From Propionibacteriales bacterium (GTDB lineage: Bacteria; Actinomycetota; Actinomycetes; Propionibacteriales; Nocardioidaceae), in the NCBI GenBank assembly GCA_009377795.1, contig WHTJ01000032.1, positions 1-44,164 on the forward strand: a stretch of DNA of 44,164 nt. The letters are read 5' to 3'. How positions within the stretch are numbered: the first letter of the stretch is position 1; each line of letters begins with the position of its first letter. Positions 8,083-16,718 of the stretch are shown piece by piece. The notes beneath the pieces are model-generated. The model was not told the origin of the DNA. It searched no databases and was given only the letters and a program-made list of their open reading frames with translations. The translations under genes and the position numbers were made by a program.

Positions 8083-9144
8083 GTGACGACACTCGGAATG
8101 GTGGTCGGCGACGGGATCGGCCGCGAGATCGTACCGGCGACCATCGACGTCGTGGACGCATCGCTGGCGAGCGCCGGGTGCGATGCCGTGTCCTGGGTCG
8201 AGCTGCCGACGGGCTGGGCCGGTCTGGAAGAGGCCGGCGACACGCTTCCCGAAACCACCCGGAAGACCCTGGCCGAGCTGCCGGGCTGGATCATGGGTCC
8301 GCACGACAGCTCCGCCTACCCGGAACCGTGGCGTACTCGGCTGAGCCCGCACGGCAACCTGCGCCGGCGGTTCGAGCTGTACGCCAACATCCGTCCGGTC
8401 CGGTGCCTTCCGGGAGTGAAATCCACGGTGTCGGACATGGATCTCGTGTTCGTGCGGGAGAACACCGAAGGTTTCTACTCGGATCGCGCGATGCACGCCG
8501 GTGGCGGCGAGATCATGCCGACCTCTGACGTGGCCCTGAGCATCGGAGTCTTCACCAGACGCCGTGCGGAGCAGATTGCGCACGCCGCGTGTCGACTGGC
8601 TCAGCGACGCCGAGGGCTGGTCACGGTCGTACACAAGGCACATGTGCTCGGACTCAGCTTCGGGATGTATCTCCGTGCTGCCGAAGAGATATGCGCGGAG
8701 TACTCCGGGGTGACGCTCGACGGTGTGCATGTGGACGCCGCAACCGTCCATCTGGTCCGTGACCCGGGTCGGTTCGACGTCCTCATCACCGAGAACATGC
8801 ACGGTGACATCCTCTCCGACCTGGCGGGGGAGCTCGCCGGAGCGCTCGGCATGTCACCGTCGCTCAACGCCAGTGACCGGCAGGCAATGGCCCAGGCCGC
8901 GCATGGTTCCGCCCCGGACATCGCCGGGCAGGGAATCGCGAACCCGGTCGGCCTGATGCTCTCCGCGGGGATGCTGCTGGAATGGCTGGCGGGGCAAGGT
9001 CATGGCGAAGGGTACGCGCGGGCGGGTCATGGACTTCGACAAGCCGTGGAGGCCGCTCTTCACGACGGCCGTGGCACCCCCGACCTCGGGCGGGAGGACA
9101 CCACGGCTTCGTTCGCGTCCGCGGTCGTACAGCGGTTGCGCTGA
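8083..9144 (+). CDS. Isopropylmalate/isocitrate dehydrogenase-family beta-decarboxylating dehydrogenase
   Basis: 353 residues. Family enzymes oxidise the hydroxyl of a (2R,3S)-hydroxyacid such as isocitrate, isopropylmalate or tartrate and decarboxylate the product with NAD(P). Visible motifs are GDGIGREIVP near the N-terminus, RENTEGFYSDR, VHVDAATVHLV, TENMHGDILSDLAGEL and AHGSAPDIAGQGIANP. The GTG at 8083 is the start; no Shine-Dalgarno precedes it and operator B lies directly upstream, so the mRNA may be leaderless. It differs from housekeeping LeuB or Icd in context: it sits among PrpD-type dehydratases, whose hydroxylated products would be suitable substrates. Exact substrate unknown. 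Confidence 0.85.
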   Translation: MTTLGMVVGDGIGREIVPATIDVVDASLASAGCDAVSWVELPTGWAGLEEAGDTLPETTRKTLAELPGWIMGPHDSSAYPEPWRTRLSPHGNLRRRFELYANIRPVRCLPGVKSTVSDMDLVFVRENTEGFYSDRAMHAGGGEIMPTSDVALSIGVFTRRRAEQIAHAACRLAQRRRGLVTVVHKAHVLGLSFGMYLRAAEEICAEYSGVTLDGVHVDAATVHLVRDPGRFDVLITENMHGDILSDLAGELAGALGMSPSLNASDRQAMAQAAHGSAPDIAGQGIANPVGLMLSAGMLLEWLAGQGHGEGYARAGHGLRQAVEAALHDGRGTPDLGREDTTASFASAVVQRLR

Positions 9145-9177
9145 TCGGCGCCTTCGTACAACCTACTCGGGAACGAC

Positions 9178-9894
9178 CTACTCGCCGGCGCGCTCTCGGT
9201 ACGCCCGCAGGTAGGACTCTCGGGTTGCGGCCATGTGCGACCGCATCACCTCCACCGCGCGTTCCTCGTCGCCTCTCTCGATGGCGCGGAGCAGGCGGTT
9301 GTGTTCTCGCCATGCACTGAGACTGCGTTTGAGTACGCCGGGCGAGAAGTACCAGCTGGTGCGTTTGCCGAGGTGCTCCAGCAGGTCGACGAGTGCCTGG
9401 TTGCCGGTGAGTTCGACGATCCCCCGGTGGAATACCTGTGACCCCTCCTGGTGAAACTGCCGAGCCTCCTCGTCGAGCTCCTTGGGATCGTCCGACGTGT
9501 GTTCCCGCCATACGCCGGTAAAGCGATCGACCACCTCTCGCAGTTCCTTCAACCGTTCCTTGCGATCGTCACCCGAATGCGTTCCCCGGGCCGCCAAGCG
9601 AGCACCCTCGACCTCGAGGAGCGTCCGCACCTGGAAGTAGTCCTCGAGCTCTTCGAGGCTCGGTTTCCGGACGTATGCACCATGCCGCGGACGTAGCTCG
9701 ACCCATCCCTCGCGCGCCAGCATCTGCAGCGCTTCACGAATCGGACCCCGTGAGACACCGAGCTCTTGGGCAAGCTCGGTCTCCACCAGGCGCTGGCCCG
9801 GCTCGAGACGGTTTCGCGCGATGAGCGCCTCAAGCGTCTCGTAGACCTGCTGCCGTAAGGGCGCCGTGGGCGCCAGCGGTTGGTAGATGCTCAT
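9178..9894 (-). CDS. GntR family regulator, FCD domain (GntR1)
   Basis: 238 residues. The winged helix-turn-helix is at about 20-78 (LVETELAQELGVSRGPIREA, then LQMLAREGWVELRPRHGAYV). The C-terminal FCD all-helical ligand-binding domain spans about 90-230, with conserved acidic and His positions (VFHRGIVELTGN, REHNRLLRAIERGD, MRSHMAATR) of the kind that bind a metal plus a carboxylate. Such proteins usually repress catabolic genes until an organic acid binds. It lies back to back with the AtuA unit, with operator C between. It is the likely reader of the TGTnnAC direct repeats at 1010, 8062, 10027, 11852, 18851 and 25927; this assignment is inference from location and motif type. Confidence 0.9.
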   Translation of the reverse strand: MSIYQPLAPTAPLRQQVYETLEALIARNRLEPGQRLVETELAQELGVSRGPIREALQMLAREGWVELRPRHGAYVRKPSLEELEDYFQVRTLLEVEGARLAARGTHSGDDRKERLKELREVVDRFTGVWREHTSDDPKELDEEARQFHQEGSQVFHRGIVELTGNQALVDLLEHLGKRTSWYFSPGVLKRSLSAWREHNRLLRAIERGDEERAVEVMRSHMAATRESYLRAYRERAGE

Positions 9895-10026
9895 GTTTCG
9901 TGCCCTAGATCCCGACTCGTGAGTAGCGCTGACACTCTAGCTCGACCACACCGTCTGGCATGGCTTCATCCCCTCACGTGCGTGGCGCGAACCCCTGGAG
10001 CGACGACGAATCATGTCGATTGTTTA

Positions 10027-10047
10027 TGTAGACTGTATCGTGTCAAC
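10027..10047 (+). promoter_or_regulatory. GntR-type operator C (three phased units)
   Basis: Three contiguous 7-base units, TGTAGAC, TGTATCG and TGTCAAC, preceded by a degenerate TGTTTA. It is the longest array of the motif in the window and lies between divergent GntR1 (start 9894) and the AtuA-type gene, so it may serve both autoregulation and control of the plus-strand unit. Confidence 0.6.
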
Positions 10048-10078
10048 AAATAGCGGTGATACTCCCGCCGACGTCTCC

Positions 10079-11479
10079 GTGCCCGAGATCCGCCTCCTCT
10101 CCGCAACCGGGATGCTCGGAACCGGATTCCCGGAAGAGTCCCTTCGCCGCGGTCTCGAGCTGGATCCACACCTGATCGGCTGCGACGCGGGATCCACGGA
10201 CGCCGGCCCGACCGATCTCGCGACCGGGCGTTGTCGTTACCCGGCGGAGGCCTACCGTCGCGATCTACGACTGCTGCTTCCGGCGGCCCTCGGCGCCGGG
10301 ATCCCGCTGATCATCGGCTCGGCCGGTGGCGCCGGCGGCGACGCCAATGTGGACTGGGCGCGCCGGATACTTCAGGAGGTTGCCCACGAGTTGCGGCTCG
10401 GGTTTCGCCTGGCGGTGATCTATTCGGGGCAGGACAAGGCCGATCTGAAGAAGAGGCTGGGCGAGGGCCGGATCATTCCGTTGCCGAACTCGCCGGCGGT
10501 CGACGAAGCCTCGATCGACGAGAGCACGACCATCGTGGGGGTCATGGGAACGGAGCCGATCGTGGCCGCCCTGCGGGCCGGTGTGGACGTCGTACTCGCC
10601 GGCCGCGCGACGGACCCGTCCATCTTCGCCGCGTTGCCTCTTCTGCGCGGTGCTCGCCCCGGCCCCGTCTGGCATGCCGCGAAGATCCTCGAGTGCGGGG
10701 CGGCCGCGGTCGAGCACCGGACCACGCCGGACTGCCTGTTCGCCGCGCTACGCGGGGACGAGATCGTGGTGCAAGCGCCGAACCCGGCACTGCGCTGTAC
10801 CCCGACCAGCGTCGCCGCGCACAGTCTTTACGAGAACGCCGACCCGTTCCGAATCGTGGAGCCGTCCGGGACGCTCGACACGACGCACGCCCGGTATGAG
10901 GCGGTCGACGACCGCGTCGTCCGGATCACCGGAAGCCGGTTCGTTCCAGCCGACCCGTACACCGTCAAGTTGGAGAGCGTCCGTCTGGCGGGTCACCAGA
11001 CGGTGGTGGTCGCCGGCGTACGCGACCCGGTCATCCTCGAAAACCTCGACGACTTTCTCGAATCGTGCCGGGAGGGCATCGAAGCCCGGGTCGCGCGCAC
11101 CTACCGTGACCTGCCGCGAGCGAGCTGGTCGGTCCGGTTCCGTGTGTACGGCCGGGACGGCGTACTGGGTCATGCCGAGCCGCTGCGGGAGGCGCTGCCG
11201 CACGAGGTCGGACTGATCATCGAGATCACGGCCGCCGAGCAGGAGGTCGCGAACAACATCGCCGCGACGGCCCGGCATCAGACCCTGCACCAGCCGATGC
11301 CGGGATGGCACGGCTTCCTCGGCAACATCGCGCTGCCGTACGGAGCGAACGACCTCGTACGCGGGCCTGTCTACGAGTTCAACATGAACGCGGTGGTGGT
11401 GCCGGATACGCCGGAGGAATTGTTTCGCACGGTCATCGTCGACCTGCCGGAGACCGGCTCCGTCGGGGCGGGTGTCTGA
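10079..11479 (+). CDS. AtuA-like protein (DUF1446)
   Basis: About 466 residues, a member of the DUF1446 family often annotated as acyclic terpene utilisation AtuA. The N-terminal motif GCDAGSTDAGPTDLATGR and the glycine-rich IIGSAGGAGGDANVDW are characteristic, and ADPYTVKLESVRLAG follows in the second half. The biochemical reaction of the family is not established. An in-frame ATG at 10013 exists but would put operator C inside the coding region, so the GTG at 10079 (start of PEIRLLSATGML) is preferred; no strong Shine-Dalgarno is visible. Its stop shares a base with the DUF4387 start (TGATG), the pairing usual for these families. Probably processes the same substrate as the neighbouring flavoprotein and PrpD enzymes. 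Confidence 0.8.
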   Translation: MPEIRLLSATGMLGTGFPEESLRRGLELDPHLIGCDAGSTDAGPTDLATGRCRYPAEAYRRDLRLLLPAALGAGIPLIIGSAGGAGGDANVDWARRILQEVAHELRLGFRLAVIYSGQDKADLKKRLGEGRIIPLPNSPAVDEASIDESTTIVGVMGTEPIVAALRAGVDVVLAGRATDPSIFAALPLLRGARPGPVWHAAKILECGAAAVEHRTTPDCLFAALRGDEIVVQAPNPALRCTPTSVAAHSLYENADPFRIVEPSGTLDTTHARYEAVDDRVVRITGSRFVPADPYTVKLESVRLAGHQTVVVAGVRDPVILENLDDFLESCREGIEARVARTYRDLPRASWSVRFRVYGRDGVLGHAEPLREALPHEVGLIIEITAAEQEVANNIAATARHQTLHQPMPGWHGFLGNIALPYGANDLVRGPVYEFNMNAVVVPDTPEELFRTVIVDLPETGSVGAGV

Positions 11480-11825
11480 TGGCGCGGCTGCGGGATCTCG
11501 CCCGGTTGATCAGGAGCAAGAACGCGGGCCCCTTCGAGCTGACCTTCGACATCATGTTCGTCGATCCGTCGGTGTACGAACGGGTCAAGCGTTCCGGTGC
11601 CATCGACGCGCAAGTCTTCGCCCGGCTCTTCGGAGTGCCCGAGGGGTCGGTGCGGGTCTACGCGTACGACCCGGCCTTCTCCTACAAGATCACGATCCCC
11701 CGTCCTTCGGTCAGCGGCTCGGTTTGGGTGATGGCGACGTGTACGGCGCCCAGCAGTTCGGCCCGCTGGTCGACCTCGACGTACCGGTCGAGGAGCCTCC
11801 CGCCGGCCCGGGCCGGCAGTCCTGA
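11479..11825 (+). pseudogene. DUF4387 family protein, interrupted by an apparent frameshift
   Basis: The frame from the ATG at 11479 gives a typical DUF4387 start (LRDLARLIRSKNAGPFELTF) up to KITIPRPSVSGS. The conserved continuation GDGDVYGAQQFGPLVDLDVP is in the next frame and ends at the TGA at 11825. One base is missing (or two extra) in 11721-11730, a T-run then G-run, which is where an indel error would be likely. Repaired, the protein would be about 115 residues. The family almost always follows a DUF1446/AtuA gene, as here, and its function is unknown; the two may form a complex. Without repair, translation would run on in frame into the downstream flavoprotein gene. Confidence 0.75.
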
Positions 11826-11851
11826 GCACCCCGCGCTCATGCTAGGCTGTC

Positions 11852-11872
11852 GTCAATTGCTTACAGTTCACA
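11852..11872 (-). promoter_or_regulatory. GntR-type operator D
   Basis: Read on the minus strand, 11872-11859 is TGTGAAC-TGTAAGC, followed by a weaker AATTGAC, giving three 7-base-phased units. It lies between the DUF4387 end and the flavoprotein start, so the flavoprotein-PrpD operon probably has its own promoter. The orientation is opposite to sites A-C and matches site F. Confidence 0.55.
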
Positions 11873-11919
11873 GAATGCGCCGCGATGCGGTGGAGTCAGT
11901 GACGCGGCGAAGGAGGCAC

Positions 11920-13407
11920 ATGACAAAAGGTGTCGGCCACGTCATCGTGGTGGGAGCCGGCAACGCGGCTCTGGTCGCCGCACTGGCCGCTCACGAGCAA
12001 GGGGCGAAGGTCACGGTGCTCGAGGCAGGCACCCGTGAGGAGCGTGGAGGCAACAGCCGGTTCGCCGGTGCGACGTTTCGGTTCGCACACGACGGCATGG
12101 ACTCCATCGCGCCGCTGATCGCCGACGAGTCGAAGGACCTACTGCCGGTCTCCACCACGAAGCCGTACCCACAGGCGGACTTCGCCCGCGACCTGATGGA
12201 GACGTCCGGTCGGCGCGCCGACCGCGCCCTCACCCAGGTGCTGGTCGAGGAGTCGTACGACACCGTCCGCTGGATGCGGGACAAGAACGTCAAGTGGGAG
12301 CTCGCCACCCGTAAGTTCATCGACGCGAGCAAGCTCTCGGAGCAGGAGCCGTACGTGCTGCCGCCGGGCGGTGCAGTGCGCGTGCTCCACGAGGGCATCG
12401 GCCTGATGGACGATCTCTTCGCCGCGGTGGAGGCGACCGACATCGAGGTGTGGTACGACTCGCCGGCGCATTCCCTCATCGCGGACGGTTCCACCGTGAC
12501 CGGGGTGAGAGTCCGTCGTCCGCACGAGTTCGTGGACCTGAGCGGTTCGGTGATTCTCGCCTGCGGTGGCTTCGAGTCGAACCCCGAGATGCGGCTCCGG
12601 TACCTCGGATCGGGTTGGGAGCTGGTCAAGGTTCGCGGCACCCGCTTCAACCGCGGCACCATGCTGGAGGAGGCGCTGCGCGCGGGTGCCCAGTCCACCG
12701 GCCACTGGGGCGGATGTCATGCCACACCCGTCGCGTGGGACGCCCCCGACGTCGGCGACCTGGCACTCACCGACAGCACCGGCCGGCATTCGTACCCGTA
12801 CGGGATTCTGGTGAACCGCGACGGACGGCGCTTCCTCGACGAGGGGGAGCGGTACTACCTCCACACCTACGCCAAGACCGGCTCGGCCATCCGAGCCCAG
12901 CCGCAGGCCTGGGCGGCGCAGATCTTCGACCAGAAGACCCTCGAGTGCCTCCAGCCGCGCTACAGCACGCAACAGCCGGTGGTCGCCGACACCGTGCGGG
13001 AGCTGGCGGTCGGGCTGGGTATCGCACCGGACGCGCTGGAACGCACGATCGACGCGTTCAACGCGGCCGTGCCCGAGGACTCCGGCGGGTTCGATCCGCT
13101 CGTGGAGGACGGGCTGGCGGCGACCGGTATCGATCCGCCGAAGCGCAACTGGGCGCTCGCGCTCGACGCTCCGCCCTTCGTCGCGTACCCGGTGACGGCC
13201 GGGATCACCTTCACGTACGGCGGCCTCCGGATCGACACCGAGGCCCGGGTGATCGACAACGAGGGCCGCCCGATGCCGGGCCTGTACGCGACCGGGGAGA
13301 TCACCGGCGGCTTCTTCTACGACAACTATCCGGGAGGGTCGGGTCTGATGCGTGGTGCCGTGTTCGGGCGGCGAGCCGCCGCGTCTGCTGTGACCGATCG
13401 GGCATAA
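11920..13407 (+). CDS. FAD-dependent tricarballylate dehydrogenase-like flavoprotein (TcuA-like), copy 1
   Basis: 495 residues of the fumarate reductase/succinate dehydrogenase flavoprotein group. The FAD Rossmann motif VIVVGAGNAALVAALAA is at the N-terminus, followed by EERGGNSRFAGATFR, which resembles TcuA. The C-terminal block AGITFTYGGLRID and GLYATGEITGGFFYDNYPGG belongs to the substrate/FAD cap region. TcuA oxidises tricarballylate to cis-aconitate, which would feed a PrpD-type enzyme such as the one 15 bases downstream. No TcuB electron-transfer partner is present. The ATG at 11920 follows aaggagg closely. A second copy is at 33970-35451. Substrate assignment is by family only. Confidence 0.85.
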   Translation: MTKGVGHVIVVGAGNAALVAALAAHEQGAKVTVLEAGTREERGGNSRFAGATFRFAHDGMDSIAPLIADESKDLLPVSTTKPYPQADFARDLMETSGRRADRALTQVLVEESYDTVRWMRDKNVKWELATRKFIDASKLSEQEPYVLPPGGAVRVLHEGIGLMDDLFAAVEATDIEVWYDSPAHSLIADGSTVTGVRVRRPHEFVDLSGSVILACGGFESNPEMRLRYLGSGWELVKVRGTRFNRGTMLEEALRAGAQSTGHWGGCHATPVAWDAPDVGDLALTDSTGRHSYPYGILVNRDGRRFLDEGERYYLHTYAKTGSAIRAQPQAWAAQIFDQKTLECLQPRYSTQQPVVADTVRELAVGLGIAPDALERTIDAFNAAVPEDSGGFDPLVEDGLAATGIDPPKRNWALALDAPPFVAYPVTAGITFTYGGLRIDTEARVIDNEGRPMPGLYATGEITGGFFYDNYPGGSGLMRGAVFGRRAAASAVTDRA

Positions 13408-13421
13408 ACGGGAGGTAGCAC

Positions 13422-14810
13422 ATGACGACCACCGGTGATCTCGTCGAGAAGGTGCGTGCTGTCTCGTACGAGACGCTTCCCCGCGAGGCGATCGAGATGG
13501 CGCGACACGTCTGCCTGGACGGCATCGGCGTGACGCTGGCGGGAGCCACGGAGCCCCTCGGACTCGGCTCACTGGTGACCCGCTACGTGCGAGGCTCGGC
13601 CGGATCCCCTCAGGCGTCGGTGGTCGCGGGTGGGTTCAAGACGTCGATGACGGACGCCGCGTTCGCCAACGGCACGATGGCGCATGCGCTCGACTTCGAC
13701 AACACGTGGTACCCGATGAACCACCCGACCTCACCCACGTTGCCGGCCATTCTCGCGCTGGCCGAGCATTACGGGTCGAGCGGACGTGACGTGATCACCG
13801 CGATCGTCGCGGCCTTCGAGGTGCAGGCACGCCTCCGGATGGCGAGCACGGGGCTGCACACCGGACGCGGGTTCCACAAGCCCGGCATGACCGGACTGAT
13901 GGGCGCGGTCGCCGCCGGGATCAGCTTGCTCGACCTCGACCAGGAGCAGGCCGAGACGGCGTTCGGCATCGCCGGGTCGCGGGCCGGCAGCCTGAGCGTG
14001 AACACCGGCACCATGACCAAGTCGAGCCACTCCGGCCATGCGGCTCGGATGGGACTCGAGTCGGCGGTTCTGGCGAGCATGGGCTGGACCGCGACGCCGG
14101 ACGTGTTCGGGCCGTCCGGATACTTCGACACCTTCATGCGCGATGACCAGGATCCGGCGCTCCTGTTGCGTGACTTCGGGAGCCCGTTCCGGATGGTGCA
14201 GCCCGGCGTGGGCTTCAAGAAGCATCCGTCGAACTACTTCACGCACCGGGCCATCGACGCCGCGCTCGCCATCCGGGAGCGTCCGGGGTTCGAGCTCGGC
14301 GCCCTGCGCTCCGTCGATGTGGTGTTCCCTCCGCTGGAGTACGTCAACCGCCCGAATCCCACGTCCGGACTGGATGGCAAGTTCAGCGTTCAGTACACGA
14401 CCGCTCTCGCGTTTCTCGACGGCCGCGTCACGATCGACTCGTTCACGAGCGAGCGCCGGTTCGCGGACGACGTGGAAGACCTGCTGCCGAGGGTCGCCCT
14501 CCATCTCGATCCCGACATCCCGATCGAGTTCGAGAAGCTCCATGTCGTGGTGACCGCGCACATGGCGGACGGACGAGAGTTCAACGAGCGGATCGACGAG
14601 CTCACCGGGATGCCCGGAGTGCCGCTGTCTCGCGGGCAGCGAATGGACAAGTACCTCATGTGCGCCGAACGCGTGCTGGATCACGACGACGCCGTCGCGC
14701 TGGCCGGTCTGATCGAGCGACTCGACGAACTTCCGGACGTGCGGGGTGTCATGGAGATCGCCGGAGCGCAGCCCGGGGGCGGGCAGGACGGCGACGGTGC
14801 CGATGGATAG
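13422..14810 (+). CDS. MmgE/PrpD family protein, copy 4
   Basis: 462 residues. Motifs: MAHALDFDNTWYPMNHPTSP, GTMTKSSHSGHAARMG and FKKHPSNYFTHRAIDA. It has the THR.ID form shared with copies 1, 5 and 7. The start ATG follows ggaggtagcac, 15 bases after the flavoprotein. The direct pairing with a TcuA-like dehydrogenase suggests it acts on an aconitate-like unsaturated acid. The 3' end overlaps the CaiB remnant (ATGGATAG). Confidence 0.85.
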   Translation: MTTTGDLVEKVRAVSYETLPREAIEMARHVCLDGIGVTLAGATEPLGLGSLVTRYVRGSAGSPQASVVAGGFKTSMTDAAFANGTMAHALDFDNTWYPMNHPTSPTLPAILALAEHYGSSGRDVITAIVAAFEVQARLRMASTGLHTGRGFHKPGMTGLMGAVAAGISLLDLDQEQAETAFGIAGSRAGSLSVNTGTMTKSSHSGHAARMGLESAVLASMGWTATPDVFGPSGYFDTFMRDDQDPALLLRDFGSPFRMVQPGVGFKKHPSNYFTHRAIDAALAIRERPGFELGALRSVDVVFPPLEYVNRPNPTSGLDGKFSVQYTTALAFLDGRVTIDSFTSERRFADDVEDLLPRVALHLDPDIPIEFEKLHVVVTAHMADGREFNERIDELTGMPGVPLSRGQRMDKYLMCAERVLDHDDAVALAGLIERLDELPDVRGVMEIAGAQPGGGQDGDGADG

Positions 14811-15168
14811 AGACCCGACTCCAGGGCCGTACCTGGCGGAGTCGATGAGCGGTTTCGCGGAGATCACCGGCCTGCCCGACGGTCCGCCGACCCTTCCGCC
14901 GTTCGGCCTGGCCGACGGGATCGCCGGTATGGCCGCCGCGTCCGCGGTCGTGATGGCCCTCTACCACCGCGATGCCAGGGGCGGGACCGGTCAGGTGATC
15001 GGTCCGGTGCGCATGCAGAACGTGCTGTTCCGGATGTCGGAGACGCCGGGTGCGATCCGGTGGACCGGAAGACGTCTCGGGGCGGACACGGATGCGGTGT
15101 TCATGGACGAGCTGGGTGTGTCCGAGGACCGGCTGCGCGAGCTGCGGGAGCGTGGCGCCGTTGCCTGA
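14803..15168 (+). pseudogene. Remnant of a CaiB/BaiF (class III) CoA-transferase with internal deletion
   Basis: The 121-residue frame from the ATG at 14803 joins two separate parts of a CaiB/BaiF protein. Residues to about 65 (YLAESMSGFAEITGLPDGPP, then ADGIAGMAAASAVV and HRDARGGTGQVI) correspond to the middle of the family, including the active-site Asp region. The rest (VRMQNVLFRMSETPGAIRW, then LGVSEDRLRELRERGAV) is the extreme C-terminus. Against the usual length of about 400, roughly the first 110 residues and a central block after GTGQVI are missing, with the frame kept. It is unlikely to fold as the interlocked dimer. It may mark loss of a CoA-activation step in this operon. Confidence 0.7.
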
Positions 15169-15216
15169 TCCGTCGACGCATCGCAGCTTCCGTACGAGGA
15201 CGAGAGGACCGGACCG

Positions 15217-16665
15217 GTGACCGAGAGGGCGAATGTGGAACTTCCGCGGACGCGCGGCGCGGCGGGTGACGGCAGGTACGTCGAGCGGCTCGCGTCGTTC
15301 GCCGCGCGATGCCGGGACGACGGCGTGCCCGACGACATCCGCACAAGCGTGCGCCAGCGCGTCGTCGACATCCTGGGCATCTGTGTCGCGGCACAGGAGC
15401 TGGAGACCAGCGGCGCGGCCGTGGACCACGCGCTCGACTCGGCCGGCGTCGAGCAGTCCCACGTCATCGGCCGAGGGAGACGTGTACCGGCCGCACCCGC
15501 CGCGTTCGCCAACGGCGTACTCGCGCACTCGCTCGACTACGACGACACCCACCTGCCGTCCGTCCTGCATCCCAGCGCCAGCGTCGTCCCGGCCGGTCTT
15601 GCGGTCGCGGAGATGCAGGGTGCCGACGGTCGTGACGTGGTGGCCGCGATCGCGGCCGGTCTGGAGATCTGTGTACGCCTCGGCATGGCGGGGTACGACG
15701 AGGAGGCGGGCAACTCCCTGTTCTTCGAGCACGGCCAGCATGCGACGTCGATCTGCGGTGTGGTCGGCTCGGCCGCGACCGCGGCCCTGCTCATGGGGCT
15801 GGATGCGGAGCGGGTCGCCCATGCGATGGCGATCTCGGCGAGTTTCGCCAGCGGCATCATCGAGGGCAACCGGATGGGTGGGACGGTCAAGCGTACGCAC
15901 TGCGGGTGGGCCGCCCAGGGCGGAGTGCAGGCCGCGCAACTCGCCAAGCGCGGCTTCACCGGGCCGCCGACCGTTCTCGAAGGACGGTTCGGCTTCTACC
16001 GGGCGTTTCTCGGGGGGAGGTTCGACGCCGACCAGCTCGACGAGGGTCTCGGCACCCGATGGGAGATCCACCGGATCTTCCTGAAGCCGTACCCAGCCAA
16101 CCACTTCACCCATGCCGGCATCGACGCGGCGATCAGCCTGCGTGAGCAGGGCGTACGCCCGGAGGACGTCGAGTCGGCGACGTTGGGGATCGCCGCTCCC
16201 ACCATGCCGACCATCGGTGACCCGATCGAGGTCAAGCGCACACCGGAGACCGGGTACCAGGCGCAGTTCAGCGGTCCCTACACGGTCGCCGCGGCGTTCT
16301 TCGGCGGAGACGGACTCGGGCTGGGTCTCGGGGACTTCAGCGAGCGGCTGGTGCGCGACCCCGCGCGCCGCGAGCTGATGGCCCGCATCGACGTGGTGGT
16401 CGACCCGCGCTGCGACGAGATCTTCCCCCGTCAGCTTCCGGCCGTGCTGCGGGTGAGGACCCGCGACGGTCGTGATCTCGAGGCGGCGGTGTTCACCAGT
16501 CGCGGTGGTCCGGATCGACCGCTGACCGAGGACGAGATCCGGCAGAAGCTTCGCGACAACGTCCGCGGCTGGATCGGCGAGGGGGCGGTCGAGCGCATCG
16601 CCGCGATCGTCGAGAGCGACGAGGCACTCGACGACGTCGGGGCGGTGCTGCGAGCCACCTCCTAG
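15217..16665 (+). CDS. MmgE/PrpD family protein, copy 5
   Basis: 482 residues. Motifs: LAHSLDYDDTHLPSVLHPSA, GGTVKRTHCGWAAQGG and LKPYPANHFTHAGIDA. The LDYDDTHLPS...HPS pattern is the closest of the seven to canonical family members. The GTG at 15217 is used, with gagagga about 13 bases upstream. Located between the CaiB remnant and an Ldh-family dehydrogenase, in the operon driven from operator D. Confidence 0.85.
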   Translation: MTERANVELPRTRGAAGDGRYVERLASFAARCRDDGVPDDIRTSVRQRVVDILGICVAAQELETSGAAVDHALDSAGVEQSHVIGRGRRVPAAPAAFANGVLAHSLDYDDTHLPSVLHPSASVVPAGLAVAEMQGADGRDVVAAIAAGLEICVRLGMAGYDEEAGNSLFFEHGQHATSICGVVGSAATAALLMGLDAERVAHAMAISASFASGIIEGNRMGGTVKRTHCGWAAQGGVQAAQLAKRGFTGPPTVLEGRFGFYRAFLGGRFDADQLDEGLGTRWEIHRIFLKPYPANHFTHAGIDAAISLREQGVRPEDVESATLGIAAPTMPTIGDPIEVKRTPETGYQAQFSGPYTVAAAFFGGDGLGLGLGDFSERLVRDPARRELMARIDVVVDPRCDEIFPRQLPAVLRVRTRDGRDLEAAVFTSRGGPDRPLTEDEIRQKLRDNVRGWIGEGAVERIAAIVESDEALDDVGAVLRATS

Positions 16666-16718
16666 ATCCGCGATGATGTCGCGAACCCTTCGATGTGACG
16701 TGAGTGAGGAGTGCATAT

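Noticed and set aside
11305-13407. A single 700-residue fusion of DUF4387 and the flavoprotein
   Set aside because: The joining segment after SVSGS has no family similarity, contains the operator region, and results from the frameshift at 11721-11730. A good ribosome site marks a separate flavoprotein start at 11920.
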